Notes under the pieces: generated by a model
What the model saw: only the letters and a program-made list of their open reading frames with translations
Database searches by the model: none
What the model was told of the DNA's origin: nothing
Part shown: positions 26,986 to 34,390 of the stretch, piece after piece
Numbering within the stretch: position 1 is the stretch's first letter
How the letters are laid out: every line of letters begins with the position of its first letter
Translations under genes and position numbers: made by a program
From: CAYPGJ01 sp050174775
Lineage (GTDB): Bacteria; Planctomycetota; Phycisphaerae; Phycisphaerales; UBA1924
Assembly (NCBI GenBank): GCA_050174775.1
Contig: JBFXJP010000001.1
Coordinates: 62,001-126,000 of the forward strand
Length of the DNA: 64,000 bases
Direction of reading: 5' to 3'

Positions 26986-27711
26986 ATGGCGGCGAGAGTG
27001 ACGGAGATTGCGCCGGGCGTGCACCAGATCTGCGTGCTGTATCCGGAGATCAACCTGCAGTTCAATCACTTTCTGGTGTTGGATGAGGAGCCGCTGCTGT
27101 ATCACACGGGGATGCGGCGGATGTTTCCGGAGGTGCTGGAGGGAGTGCGGAGGGTGATGGACCCGGCGCGGCTGCGTTGGATCGGGTTCAGTCACTTTGA
27201 GGTGGATGAGTGCGGGGCGTTGAATGATTGGTTGAGGGTGGCGCCGAGAGCGCAGGCGGTGACGGGGATTGTGGGGGCGTTGGTGAATTTGTCAGACTTT
27301 GCGGAGCGTCCTGCGCGGGTGTTGGAGGCCGAGGAGGTGTTTGTGACGGGGGCGAAGCGGTTCCGGTATCGGCCGACGCCGCATCTGCCGCACGGGTGGG
27401 ATGCGGGTGTGTTGTTTGAGGAGACGGAGGGGACGTTGTTGTGCTCGGACTTGTTCAGTCACAACGGGGATGTGGTGGCGTTGACGGAGGGGGACATTTT
27501 GGAGGCGACGCGGGAGTCGTTGCGGAACTTTCAGGCGGGTCCGTTGATGGATTACATGCCGTACACGAAGAAGACGCGTCCGTTGCTGGAGGGGTTGGCG
27601 GGGCTCAGGCCGAGGACGCTGGCGACGATGCACGGGTCGTCGTATCGGGGTGACTGCGCGAAGGCGTTGCTGGAGTTGGACGGGGTGATGAAGGAGATGC
27701 TGGGGGGATGA
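26986..27711 (+). CDS. ODP/flavodiiron-type metallo-beta-lactamase fold protein
   Basis: 241 residues. Two ATGs lie in tandem; the second (26986) has the better distance of five bases from AAAGGAG. The metal motif HFEVDE (H70, E72, D74) has the HxExD form of the oxygen-binding diiron proteins (ODP/FprA type) instead of HxHxDH. HLPHGWDAG, LLCSDLFSH and TMHGSSYRGD supply the remaining ligands. No flavodoxin domain follows, so it resembles the stand-alone ODP sensors or reductases. Its stop overlaps the next gene by ATGA. Confidence 0.85.
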   Translation: MAARVTEIAPGVHQICVLYPEINLQFNHFLVLDEEPLLYHTGMRRMFPEVLEGVRRVMDPARLRWIGFSHFEVDECGALNDWLRVAPRAQAVTGIVGALVNLSDFAERPARVLEAEEVFVTGAKRFRYRPTPHLPHGWDAGVLFEETEGTLLCSDLFSHNGDVVALTEGDILEATRESLRNFQAGPLMDYMPYTKKTRPLLEGLAGLRPRTLATMHGSSYRGDCAKALLELDGVMKEMLGG

Positions 27712-28319
27712 GGGAGGAGTGGAGGATGACGGAGGAGGGCATGTATGAGATTGGCGGGGCGCAGACGGATGGGGAGCTGGAGCAGATCGTGGCGTTGCAG
27801 CGTGCGAACCACGTGGAGGTGGTGGGGGCGGAGGAGCGGGTGAGCCAGGGGTTTGTGTCGCTGCGGCATGATGTGGGGTTGCTGCGGGAGATGGGGGAGA
27901 GGTGGCCGCACGTGGTGGCGCGAGTGCGCGGGACGGGGGAGGTGGCGGGGTATGCGCTCGTGATGGAGCGGAGGTTTCGTGAGCGGTTTACGCTGCTGGA
28001 GCCGATGTTCGAGCGGCTGGAAGTGGTGGAGTTTGAGGGGAGGGGAATCGAGGCGTATCGGTGGTACGTGATGGGGCAGGTTTGTGTCGGCGCGGCGCAT
28101 CGGGGGAGGGGGCTTGTGGAGCGGATGTACGAGGGGCATCGGGCGCAGATGGGTGGGGAGTTTGATCTGATGATCACGGAGATCGCGCGGACGAACACGC
28201 GTTCGCTGCGGGCGCACGAGAAGGCGGGGTGCGTGGTGATTGATGAGTACGGCGCGGAAGATGGGAGTGAGTGGGTAGTGATCGCGCTGGATTTGCGGGG
28301 GGGAGCGGGGCGGGCTTAG
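27708..28319 (+). CDS. GNAT-family N-acetyltransferase
   Basis: 203 residues, coupled to the ODP-like gene by ATGA. The acetyl-CoA binding motif is VCVGAAHRGRGLVERMYEGH near residue 127. The C-terminal strand and helix ITEIARTNTRSLRAHEKAGC is typical of the fold. The substrate is unknown. It converges with the VOC lipoprotein gene, overlapping it by four bases. Confidence 0.85.
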   Translation: MREEWRMTEEGMYEIGGAQTDGELEQIVALQRANHVEVVGAEERVSQGFVSLRHDVGLLREMGERWPHVVARVRGTGEVAGYALVMERRFRERFTLLEPMFERLEVVEFEGRGIEAYRWYVMGQVCVGAAHRGRGLVERMYEGHRAQMGGEFDLMITEIARTNTRSLRAHEKAGCVVIDEYGAEDGSEWVVIALDLRGGAGRA

Positions 28320-28819
28320 TTGTGTGCGAGTTGCGCGATGGAGAGGAGGTTGCCTTCGTTGTCCTTGAACCAGGCGACCATGTCGCCGTTGGGGAAGGTG
28401 GCGACGCCGGAGTCGTCCTGGACGTTCATCCAGTCGTAGCGTTCCGGCGCGACGCCGGCTGCGGCGAGTCGGCGGAGGGTTGCGCGGATGTCCTTGACGC
28501 GCCAGCCGAGGGTGGTGGCGCGGGAGGGCTGGTGGTTCGGGTTGATCTGGAGGCGGATGATGGAGGGGCCTGAGCGGAGGACGAGGGCGTAGGGGTCGCC
28601 GTCGAGTGGTTCGAGGCCGAGCGTGTCGCAGTAGAAGCGGCGGGCGTCGTCGGCGTCTCGGATGACGGCGAAGGGCATGACTTCGGCGTCGGCGAGGGGG
28701 GGCGTGGGGCGTGCGCTGTCGTGTTGGGTGGTGTGGGAGGAGGATGCACGGCAGGCGGAGAGGAGGAGGAGGAGTGAGAAGAGCGTGGTGGTGGGGAGGA
28801 TGAGGTGTGTGGTGTGCAT
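28316..28819 (-). CDS. VOC (glyoxalase/bleomycin-resistance fold) lipoprotein
   Basis: 167 residues. The N-terminus is a lipoprotein signal ending in the lipobox LSAC near residue 24. The mature part is one VOC domain: MPFAVIRDADDARRFYCDTLGL, then GWRVKDIRATLRRLAAAGV, and DNEGNLLSIAQ at the end, where the acidic metal-ligand position lies. An exported VOC protein is unusual. It begins 35 bases after a second VOC gene on the same strand. Confidence 0.82.
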   Translation of the reverse strand: MHTTHLILPTTTLFSLLLLLSACRASSSHTTQHDSARPTPPLADAEVMPFAVIRDADDARRFYCDTLGLEPLDGDPYALVLRSGPSIIRLQINPNHQPSRATTLGWRVKDIRATLRRLAAAGVAPERYDWMNVQDDSGVATFPNGDMVAWFKDNEGNLLSIAQLAHN

Positions 28820-28854
28820 GGTGGTGTCGGGTTGTGGCGGGTTCGGTGGGGGGG

Positions 28855-29241
28855 TCAGCGCGTGTGGGGCTCGTATTGCATGGCGCAGACGACGTTGCCC
28901 TCGGTGTCGCGGAATCGGATGAGCGTTCCGACGTGGGGGATGGCGGCTTTGGGCATGAGGATCTTGCCGCCTGCTTTTTCGATGGCGCGTGAGGCGGCGT
29001 CGATGTCCTGCACGTCGATGGTGCACTCGTACCCGCTGAGCATGACGCCTGGGACGATCTCGAATCGTTTCTGCATGGCGCCGCGGACGGGTCCGCCTTT
29101 GCCGGGGCCGTTTGTTTCGACGAGGTAGAAGCCCGGGGGCCCGTAGGGCTGGAATCCCCAGCCGAAGGCTTTTTCGTAGAAGGCACGTGCGCGGGCGTCG
29201 TCGTCGACGCAGACGGCAAAGTGGGAGAGGTGGTTGTGCAC
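28855..29241 (-). CDS. VOC family protein (glyoxalase-like)
   Basis: 128 residues from a GTG start with AGGAG seven bases upstream. The typical two half-modules are HFAVCVDDDARARAFYEKAFGW and TIDVQDIDAASRAIEKAGGK, ending FRDTEGNVVCAMQY. This branch includes many environmental and resistance-like proteins with unknown substrates. It is divergent from an AraC-type gene 90 bases away, which may control it. Confidence 0.87.
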   Translation of the reverse strand: MHNHLSHFAVCVDDDARARAFYEKAFGWGFQPYGPPGFYLVETNGPGKGGPVRGAMQKRFEIVPGVMLSGYECTIDVQDIDAASRAIEKAGGKILMPKAAIPHVGTLIRFRDTEGNVVCAMQYEPHTR

Positions 29242-29331
29242 GGGCGGGCTCCTGTGTGTGGTGTTCAGGGTGAGGACGAGTGGACGCTATCGGAGGGACG
29301 GCGTGGCGGAAAGTCGATATTCTGCCAATGT

Positions 29332-30120
29332 ATGTCGCGTACACGCCAGCGGGCGCTGCGGGTGGAGGATGAGCGGTTTCTGATCGTGCGGACGTTGTGC
29401 GCACGGTGCGCGCCTGGCGTGCGGACGACGTCTCCGACTGCGGGTTGGGACCGGCTGATCGACGCCGGGAGGGGGATTCTGCTGGTGGGCACGCCGCACG
29501 GTCGGTGGTCGGCGCCGTCGGGGAGCGCGGTGTGGGTGGGAGATGGGGTGCGCGCGGAGATCGAGACGGTGGTGGAGACGGAGTTGCGTGTGTTCTATGT
29601 GCGGGCGGGTCGGGCGCGGTGGTCGCGCGCGTCGCGGCCGGTGGGGAGCGTTGCGGTGCGTTTGAGCGGGTTGTTGCGCGAGACGTTGGGGCGTGTGGTG
29701 GAGGCGGGGTCGCTTGATCGGCGCGAGGAGGAGGAGTTGGCGCTTGGGCGTGTGCTGCTGCACGAGGTGTTGCGCGGCGCGGCGGCGCCGTTGGCGCTGG
29801 TCTGGCCCAGTGATGCGCGGATCTCGCGGTTGGCCTCGATGGTGCAGGGGGCGCCTGGGGATCGGAGGGGGTTGCGGGAGATGTGCCGAGGCGGGGGGGT
29901 GAGCGAGCGGACGGCGCAGCGGTTGTTTCCGCTGGAGACGGGCCTGACATTCGAGGAGTGGAGATCGCGTGCGCGGGTGTTGCACGCGGCGCGGTTGCTG
30001 GCTGAGGGGAGGAAGGTGGGGGACGTCGGTGAGGAGTGCGGGTATCGGAGCGCGAGCGCGTTCGTGAGCGCGTTTACGCGGGTGATGGGGGTGACGCCGG
30101 GGAGGTATGGGAAGAGTTGA
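29332..30120 (+). CDS. AraC-family transcriptional regulator
   Basis: 262 residues. The C-terminal two-helix-turn-helix region is LREMCRGGGVSERTAQRLF and ARLLAEGRKVGDVGEECGYRSASAF, followed by FTRVMGVTPGRYGKS. The N-terminal 150 residues are a cupin-like sensor with RGILLVGTPHGRWSAPSGSAVWV. This is the short AraC type that responds to small molecules. It probably controls the divergent VOC pair. The frame extends upstream of the ATG at 29332, but that part overlaps the divergent promoter region. Confidence 0.86.
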   Translation: MSRTRQRALRVEDERFLIVRTLCARCAPGVRTTSPTAGWDRLIDAGRGILLVGTPHGRWSAPSGSAVWVGDGVRAEIETVVETELRVFYVRAGRARWSRASRPVGSVAVRLSGLLRETLGRVVEAGSLDRREEEELALGRVLLHEVLRGAAAPLALVWPSDARISRLASMVQGAPGDRRGLREMCRGGGVSERTAQRLFPLETGLTFEEWRSRARVLHAARLLAEGRKVGDVGEECGYRSASAFVSAFTRVMGVTPGRYGKS

Positions 30121-30140
30121 GGGAGGGTGCGCGAGGCGGG

Positions 30141-30368
30141 TCAGCGCGTGACTCGTCGGAAGGTGAAGACTTCCTCCAGGGGCTTCTCAAAGACCTCGGC
30201 GATCTGGAAGGCGACTTCGAGGGTGGGTGAGTATTTGCCGCCCTCGATGGCGTTGACGGTCTGTCGGCTGACGCCGATGCGGTCGGCGAGGGCCTGCTGT
30301 GTCATCTCGTCGTGCGCGAAGCGGAGCGCGCGGATGTTGTTCTCGATGCGGAAGCGTGCGCGGGGCAT
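30141..30368 (-). CDS. XRE-family helix-turn-helix regulator
   Basis: 75 residues, a single DNA-binding domain: MTQQALADRIGVSRQTVNAI then EGGKYSPTLEVAFQIAEVF. This matches the short regulators found next to small membrane proteins. It starts three bases after the stop of the membrane-protein gene and shares its promoter. The palindrome TGTCAAG-GGAA-CTTGACA in the promoter is its likely operator. Confidence 0.9.
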   Translation of the reverse strand: MPRARFRIENNIRALRFAHDEMTQQALADRIGVSRQTVNAIEGGKYSPTLEVAFQIAEVFEKPLEEVFTFRRVTR

Positions 30369-30371
30369 GGG

Positions 30372-30791
30372 TCAGGCTCCACGTCGGTAGTAGAGGATCT
30401 GGAGGGAGAGGCCCAGGGCTTCGGAGGCGTAGAGGGAGAGGATGAGGAGGTGTGCGACCCAGACGTTGTCGATGGAGAGGGTCATGGCGATGACGGCGGT
30501 GAGGACGCCGAGGGTGAGGAGCCAGGAGGAGTTTGCTTCGGCGCGCCGGGAGATGTCGCGGTCGCGTTCGTCGCGCGGCTCGGGCCTGGCGGTGAGTGCG
30601 GCGATGAGGTGGCCGGCGATGAGGAAGACGACGAGGAGGATGACGGAGATGGTGAAGAGTGCGGCGTATGCGGGGAGGGCGGTGACGCCTTGGGCGAGGA
30701 GGGTCGCGGCGACGACGAGATAGGCCGCGATGGAGAGGAGGATCCCGAGGAGCTGGATCCAGACGCTTTTTTCTTCGAAGGAGGGGGGCAT
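30372..30791 (-). CDS. Four-span membrane protein of unknown function
   Basis: 139 residues with four hydrophobic segments: WIQLLGILLSIAAYLVVAAT, YAALFTISVILLVVFLIAGH, SWLLTLGVLTAVIAMTLSI and WVAHLLILSLYASEALGLSL. A conserved-looking charged loop, RPEPRDERDRDISRRAE, links spans two and three. This arrangement with an adjacent XRE gene occurs widely; DUF2178-like proteins are similar. In-frame starts exist up to 21 residues upstream. First gene of a two-gene unit. Confidence 0.75.
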   Translation of the reverse strand: MPPSFEEKSVWIQLLGILLSIAAYLVVAATLLAQGVTALPAYAALFTISVILLVVFLIAGHLIAALTARPEPRDERDRDISRRAEANSSWLLTLGVLTAVIAMTLSIDNVWVAHLLILSLYASEALGLSLQILYYRRGA

Positions 30792-30843
30792 GGGTGGCTC
30801 CGGGTGGGTTGGGGGCATGTCGCGGATCGACGACACGATGTCA

Positions 30844-30883
30844 AGAATACACGACATCGAAGAGATGTCAAGGGAACTTGACA
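30844..30883 (-). promoter_or_regulatory. Promoter and palindromic operator of the XRE/membrane protein unit
   Basis: On the minus strand, TTGACA (complement of 30866-30871), 16 bases, then TATTCT (complement of 30844-30849) form a sigma-70-like promoter. The perfect palindrome TGTCAAG-GGAA-CTTGACA at 30866-30883 covers the -35 box. A second inverted pair, GATGTC...GACATC (30837-30858), lies over the spacer and -10. This fits repression by the XRE protein. Confidence 0.65.
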
Positions 30884-30925
30884 CTGGCGGGGTTTCGGGC
30901 TGGATAGAGCGGCTGAAAAAACCTA

Positions 30926-30976
30926 AACCGATTGGTTGACAGACGTGCGGCGGTCGGTATCTTGAACCATGTGGTT
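30926..30976 (+). promoter_or_regulatory. Promoter flanked by two AACC-N4-GGTT operators
   Basis: TTGACA (30936-30941), 16 bases, TATCTT (30958-30963) form a promoter for the SRPBCC-ArsR pair. AACCGATTGGTT (30926-30937) overlaps the -35 box and AACCATGTGGTT (30965-30976) begins one base after the -10. Their centres are 39 bases apart. The ArsR-type regulator encoded downstream is the likely binder. Confidence 0.7.
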
Positions 30977-31045
30977 TAGTGTTTCGGCGTGCGCGATGGG
31001 CGGCGCGTCGGAGTGTGGAGTGGTCATTGTGAAAGGGAGTGTCGG

Positions 31046-31576
31046 ATGAGCAGCAGCGGCATGGTGGGGTTGAAGGTGTCGACGCCGACAGAGAAGTCGA
31101 TTGTGATGACGCGGGAGTTCCGGGCGCCTCGGAGGATGGTGTGGGAGGCGATGACGAGGCCGGAGCTGATGCGCAGGTGGATGTTCGCGCCGCCTGGGTG
31201 GGAGATGACGGTGTGCGAGTTTGATGCGCGAGTGGGTGGGAGATTCCGGTGGCAGTGGAGAACCGCTGAGGCGGACCCCGCGATGACGATTCACGGCGAG
31301 CTGAGGGAGGTGGTGCTGCACGAGAGGATCGTCCACACGGAACGGATGGAGATGGCGATGGGGGGGGATTGTGGAGGGGGTGGCTGTGAGGATGGGGGCG
31401 TGCAGGAGTTGCTGGCGACGCTGGAGTTTTCGGAGAGAGGGGGCGTGACGCTGATGAGGATGACGTTGGAGTTTGCCACGAAGGAGGCGCGGGACGGCGC
31501 CTTGGCGTCGGGGATGGAGCACGGGATGGAGGCCGGGTACAAGAGCCTGGACGAGATGTTCGCGAAGGGTTCCTGA
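31046..31576 (+). CDS. SRPBCC/AHSA1-domain protein
   Basis: 176 residues from the ATG at 31046 with a GGGAG ribosome site. The fold is the START/Bet v1-like ligand-binding barrel: MTREFRAPRRMVWEAMTRPE, then WMFAPPGWEMTVCEFDARVG, and a long C-terminal helix GMEHGMEAGYKSLDEMF. Members of this branch are nearly always paired with an ArsR-type regulator, as here. An unusual glycine/cysteine insertion (GGDCGGGGCEDGG) interrupts the barrel near residue 110. The ligand is unknown. Confidence 0.87.
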   Translation: MSSSGMVGLKVSTPTEKSIVMTREFRAPRRMVWEAMTRPELMRRWMFAPPGWEMTVCEFDARVGGRFRWQWRTAEADPAMTIHGELREVVLHERIVHTERMEMAMGGDCGGGGCEDGGVQELLATLEFSERGGVTLMRMTLEFATKEARDGALASGMEHGMEAGYKSLDEMFAKGS

Positions 31577-31652
31577 GTCGGCGTGGTGGGTCGTGCGCGG
31601 CGCGTCGGCTGAGTGTCGACGCGCCGCGTGCGCCACGGTTGGAGTGACGGGC

Positions 31653-32009
31653 ATGGACGCTGCGGCGAGGCTGGATTCGGTGTTTCACGCGCTGGCGCAT
31701 CCGGCGCGACGGGAGATGTTGCGCCGGCTGCTGGAGGGGGAGCGGAATCTGAGCGAGCTGGCGGCGCCGCTGAAGATGTCGTTTCCGGCGGCGTCGAAGC
31801 ACGTGCGGGTGTTGGAGCAGGCGCGGCTGGTGAGTCGGAGGGTGATGGGGCGGATGCACGTGTGCCGAGTGGAGCGCGAGGCGCTGGAGGAGGCGAACGT
31901 GTGGCTGGAGGAGTATCGGGCGGGTATGGAGGCGGCGTTCCAGAGGTTGGACGGGTTGCTGGAGGAGATGCAGGAGGAGGAGAGGAGGAAGAGGAGGAGG
32001 AAGGATTGA
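31653..32009 (+). CDS. ArsR-family regulator paired with SRPBCC protein
   Basis: 118 residues. The winged helix-turn-helix is FHALAHPARREMLRRLLEGE, LSELAAPLKMSFPAASKHVR, VLEQARLVSRRVMGRMHVCR. There is no cysteine pair, so this is not a metal-sensing form. The C-terminus is a charged helix with a run of Glu/Arg/Lys. It lies 76 bases after the SRPBCC gene with a GGAG site before it. It probably represses its own operon through the AACC-GGTT sites. Confidence 0.88.
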   Translation: MDAAARLDSVFHALAHPARREMLRRLLEGERNLSELAAPLKMSFPAASKHVRVLEQARLVSRRVMGRMHVCRVEREALEEANVWLEEYRAGMEAAFQRLDGLLEEMQEEERRKRRRKD

Positions 32010-32066
32010 GTGTGCGGTGCGTGGTGAAGCTTCGAAGGAATAGATGAGAAGAAGAAAGAGGCCATG

Positions 32067-32115
32067 GAGCCCTCACCCTGCCCTCTCCCACGCGGCAGAG
32101 CCGTCGTGGGAGAGG
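32067..32115. repeat. Palindromic GGGAGAGG-type repeat
   Basis: GAGCCCTCACCCTGCC leads into the stem CCTCTCCCACG (32082-32092) and CGTGGGAGAGG (32105-32115) with a 12-base loop. The same leader and stem occur at 36141-36182. Confidence 0.85.
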
Positions 32116-32164
32116 TGGCCCGTGAGGAAGCGAGGTGAGGTGTGGTTTGTAGGGGAGGCACGGG

Positions 32165-32300
32165 CGGAGTGAGAGGCCGATCGGCACGGATCGGTGGTGG
32201 TGATGGTGACTTCATGCTCTATGAGGCGAAGTAGGCAAAGCAGCGATGCGGGAGCCCTCTCCCTTCCCTCTCCCATTCGTGAGGACACGAATGGGAGAGG
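32165..32300. repeat. Extended palindromic repeat module (related to 33324-33460)
   Basis: The hairpin at 32267-32300 has a perfect 15-base stem, CCTCTCCCATTCGTG/CACGAATGGGAGAGG, with a four-base loop. The 100 bases before it (GGCCGATCGGCACGGATCG..., GAGGCGAAGTAGG, GCGATGC) recur in diverged form before the hairpin at 33428-33460. Together with 32067-32115 it fills the 360-base gap before the AlkD-like gene; no gene is seen. Confidence 0.8.
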
Positions 32301-32370
32301 TGTGCGGAGTCGGAAGCCGTTGCGGTGTGCGTGGTTGGCAGAGGCGTGGGGGTGATGGGAAGATCGGGGC

Positions 32371-33135
32371 ATGGGAACGAAGCGGGCTGGGGCTGCGTCG
32401 GCGGGGGGTGGGGGAGTGGATGTTCGGCGTGTTGCGCGGGCGCCGGAGGATCGTCCGGTGAAGGAGTGGGTGAGGGAGGCGATGGGGGAGTTGAAGCGGC
32501 GTGCGAGCAAGGCGACGCTGGAGGGGATGGCGCGGTATGCGATCCCGTCGAAGAAGGCGTTGGGCGTGCCGGTGGGGTCGATCCGGGAGATTGCGAAGGG
32601 GATTCGGAGGCGGACGGATGGGCCGTCGGCGCATCGGTTGGCGCTTGCGCTGTGGGAGACGGGTGTGTACGAGGCGCGGCTGCTGGCGTGCTTCGTGGAT
32701 GAGCCGGGGTTGGTGACGGGGAAGCAGATGGATGGGTGGGCGAAGGAGTTTGATAGCTGGGCCGTGTGTGACACGGCGTGTTTTCATTTGTTCGATCGGC
32801 TGCCGGACCGGGAGTTGATGTTCGGGAAGGTGCGGAGTTGGGCGCGGTCGAAGGAGGAGTTCGTGAAGCGGGCGTCGTTCGCGCTGCTGGCGTCGATCGC
32901 GCTGCACGACAAGGAGTGCGCGGAGGGGGATCTGGTGGATGGGCTGGCGTCGCTGGAGCGTGCGCTGGAGGGGGAGAAGGAGAAGCGGAATTTCGTGGTG
33001 AAGGGGGCCGTGTGGGCGCTGAAGGGGTGCGTGAAGCGGGGTGGGGTGGTGAAGAAGAGGGCGCTGGAGACGGCGGGGAGGTTGCGGGAGTCGGAGAATG
33101 AGTCTGCGAAGTGGGTGGGGAGGCAGGTGAGGTAG
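32371..33135 (+). CDS. DNA alkylation repair protein (AlkD-like HEAT-repeat glycosylase family)
   Basis: 254 residues. The first about 30 residues are low-complexity. After that the HEAT-repeat family pattern is clear: MARYAIPSKKALGVPVGSIR near residue 51, LALALWETGVYEARLLACFV near 90, and FDSWAVCDTACFHLFDRLP near 127, which holds the aspartate of the lesion-binding groove. Members remove alkylated bases such as 7-methylguanine from DNA. It is a single gene bracketed on both sides by palindromic repeats. The ATG at 32371 has no strong ribosome site. Confidence 0.86.
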   Translation: MGTKRAGAASAGGGGVDVRRVARAPEDRPVKEWVREAMGELKRRASKATLEGMARYAIPSKKALGVPVGSIREIAKGIRRRTDGPSAHRLALALWETGVYEARLLACFVDEPGLVTGKQMDGWAKEFDSWAVCDTACFHLFDRLPDRELMFGKVRSWARSKEEFVKRASFALLASIALHDKECAEGDLVDGLASLERALEGEKEKRNFVVKGAVWALKGCVKRGGVVKKRALETAGRLRESENESAKWVGRQVR

Positions 33136-33212
33136 GGGGGAGGCAGGGCATGCGCGAACGGAGTCACGGGTTGGGGTTGAGGGAGTAGATGCAAGAAGGG
33201 GAAGCGATGCGG

Positions 33213-33267
33213 TAGCCCTCACCACGGTCCTCTCCCGCTCGTCGCGGGGCACGACTCGCGGGAGAGG
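33213..33267. repeat. Palindromic GGGAGAGG-type repeat, diverged
   Basis: TAGCCCTCACC leads to CCTCTCCCGC and, after a loop with an internal imperfect pairing, GCGGGAGAGG. First of two such units between the AlkD-like gene and the ABM protein. Confidence 0.78.
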
Positions 33268-33323
33268 AAGGAGAGGCCGTCGGAGAAGTCGTTGTCGTTT
33301 CTGGTGAGACGTGCGCCAAACGA

Positions 33324-33460
33324 AGGGCCGATCGGCACAGATCGCTGGTGATGATGGTGCGTCGTTCTCTACGAGGTGGAGTAGGAAAAGGAGCGATGCA
33401 CCCCCGGTGGTTGCCCTCTCCCTGCTCTCTCCCACGCCCCGGAGCGGTCGTGGGAGAGGT
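33324..33460. repeat. Extended palindromic repeat module
   Basis: GGGCCGATCGGCACAGATCG, GAGGTGGAGTAGG and GCGATGC match 32165-32250. They are followed by the stem CTCTCCCACG (33428-33437)/CGTGGGAGAG (33450-33459). No gene is seen in the 350 bases between 33136 and 33482. Confidence 0.78.
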
Positions 33461-33482
33461 GGGCTGGGGAGCGAGTCGTCGG

Positions 33483-33845
33483 TCAGCGTGTGAAGCCGTG
33501 GAGGTGGGGGTAGATGGTGGCGGCGAGGGAGTTGAGGATGGGGGTGGCGTCGGGACCGGGGTCGCCGAAGATGGCGAATCGTTCGACGGAGGCGTGTTCG
33601 AGGGCCTTGGGGACGAGGGTTTGGACGACGGGGCCGGTGAGGTGCGCGAGGACGGCGGCCTGGTCGGCGTATTGCTCGACGACGGTGCAGCGGGAGTGGT
33701 CGGGGGAGAGGAAGAACTCGTAGACGAGGGCGCCTTGCTCGCGGAGCGTGAGGTCGACCATTTGTCGGACGAGGGTTTCGAGGGCGGGGAGGGCGTTGGG
33801 CTTGATGGCGAGGTCGACGACGAACCAGACGGGTTTGGCGGGCAT
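33483..33845 (-). CDS. ABM-domain (antibiotic biosynthesis monooxygenase-like) protein
   Basis: 120 residues from the ATG at 33845. The dimeric alpha-beta barrel of the ABM/YgiN type is visible as VVDLAIKPNALPALETLVRQ, TLREQGALVYEFFLSPDHSR, VVEQYADQAAVLAHLTGP. Such proteins are small quinol or heme-type monooxygenases, but the substrate cannot be read here. The C-terminal 25 residues are an extension. It is divergent from the arsR operon, with 67 bases between it and the arsR promoter. Confidence 0.8.
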   Translation of the reverse strand: MPAKPVWFVVDLAIKPNALPALETLVRQMVDLTLREQGALVYEFFLSPDHSRCTVVEQYADQAAVLAHLTGPVVQTLVPKALEHASVERFAIFGDPGPDATPILNSLAATIYPHLHGFTR

Positions 33846-33912
33846 GGGTGTGCTCGTGTGGCGGGGGATGGGCGGGATCATGAGGGGGGATGGTAGTGGG
33901 AGGGGAGGGGGC

Positions 33913-33957
33913 TTGACCGGGCGCGGCGGGGGCGTATTATTTGCATCATGGTGCAAA
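33913..33957 (+). promoter_or_regulatory. arsR promoter with overlapping palindromic operator
   Basis: TTGACC (33913-33918), 16 bases, TATTAT (33935-33940). The palindrome TTTGCA-TCATGG-TGCAAA (33940-33957) begins at the last base of the -10 box and covers the expected transcription start, the right place for ArsR to block RNA polymerase. Confidence 0.75.
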
Positions 33958-33977
33958 CACGCAAACGAAGGCGGACG

Positions 33978-34334
33978 ATGTCACCGGCGCGGGCCGCGTC
34001 GTGCTGCAGGCCGGTGGACGGGCTGCTGGATCCGGGGTTGTTCCGGGCGTTGTGCGACCCGACGCGGTGCGCGTTGCTGGCGTGCCTGATCAAGTGCGGG
34101 CGGCCGGCGTCGGTGAGCGAGGTGGGCGAGTGCTGCGCGGTGGATCTGTCGGTGGTGTCGCGGCACCTGTCGACGCTGGAGCGAGCGGGGGTGCTGGAGA
34201 TGACGAGGCAGGGGCGGACGGTGCTGTACGCGGTGCGGTACGAGCGGATGTGCGAGACGCTGCGCGGGCTGGCGGACGCGATCGAGGAGTGCTGCCCGAC
34301 GGGGGGAGCCAAGAAGGGGAGCGGGTGCTGCTGA
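33978..34334 (+). CDS. arsR: Arsenic-responsive ArsR-family repressor
   Basis: 118 residues from the ATG at 33978. The winged helix domain is FRALCDPTRCALLACLIKCG, VSEVGECCAVDLSVVSRHLS, TLERAGVLEMTRQGRTVLYA. Cysteines are plentiful: a CC pair in GECCAV at the start of the DNA-binding helix, CC near the N-terminus, and CC pairs in EECCPTGG and the last two residues. These are candidate arsenite ligands. An upstream ATG at 33948 is in frame but lies inside the operator, at or within one base of the predicted transcription start, so its message would be leaderless. First gene of arsR-arsM-aquaporin. Confidence 0.88.
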   Translation: MSPARAASCCRPVDGLLDPGLFRALCDPTRCALLACLIKCGRPASVSEVGECCAVDLSVVSRHLSTLERAGVLEMTRQGRTVLYAVRYERMCETLRGLADAIEECCPTGGAKKGSGCC

Positions 34335-34390
34335 GCGCGTGTGGATGTTGAGCGAAGCGAACGAGCGTGGAGTCAATCAAGGAGTGGATC

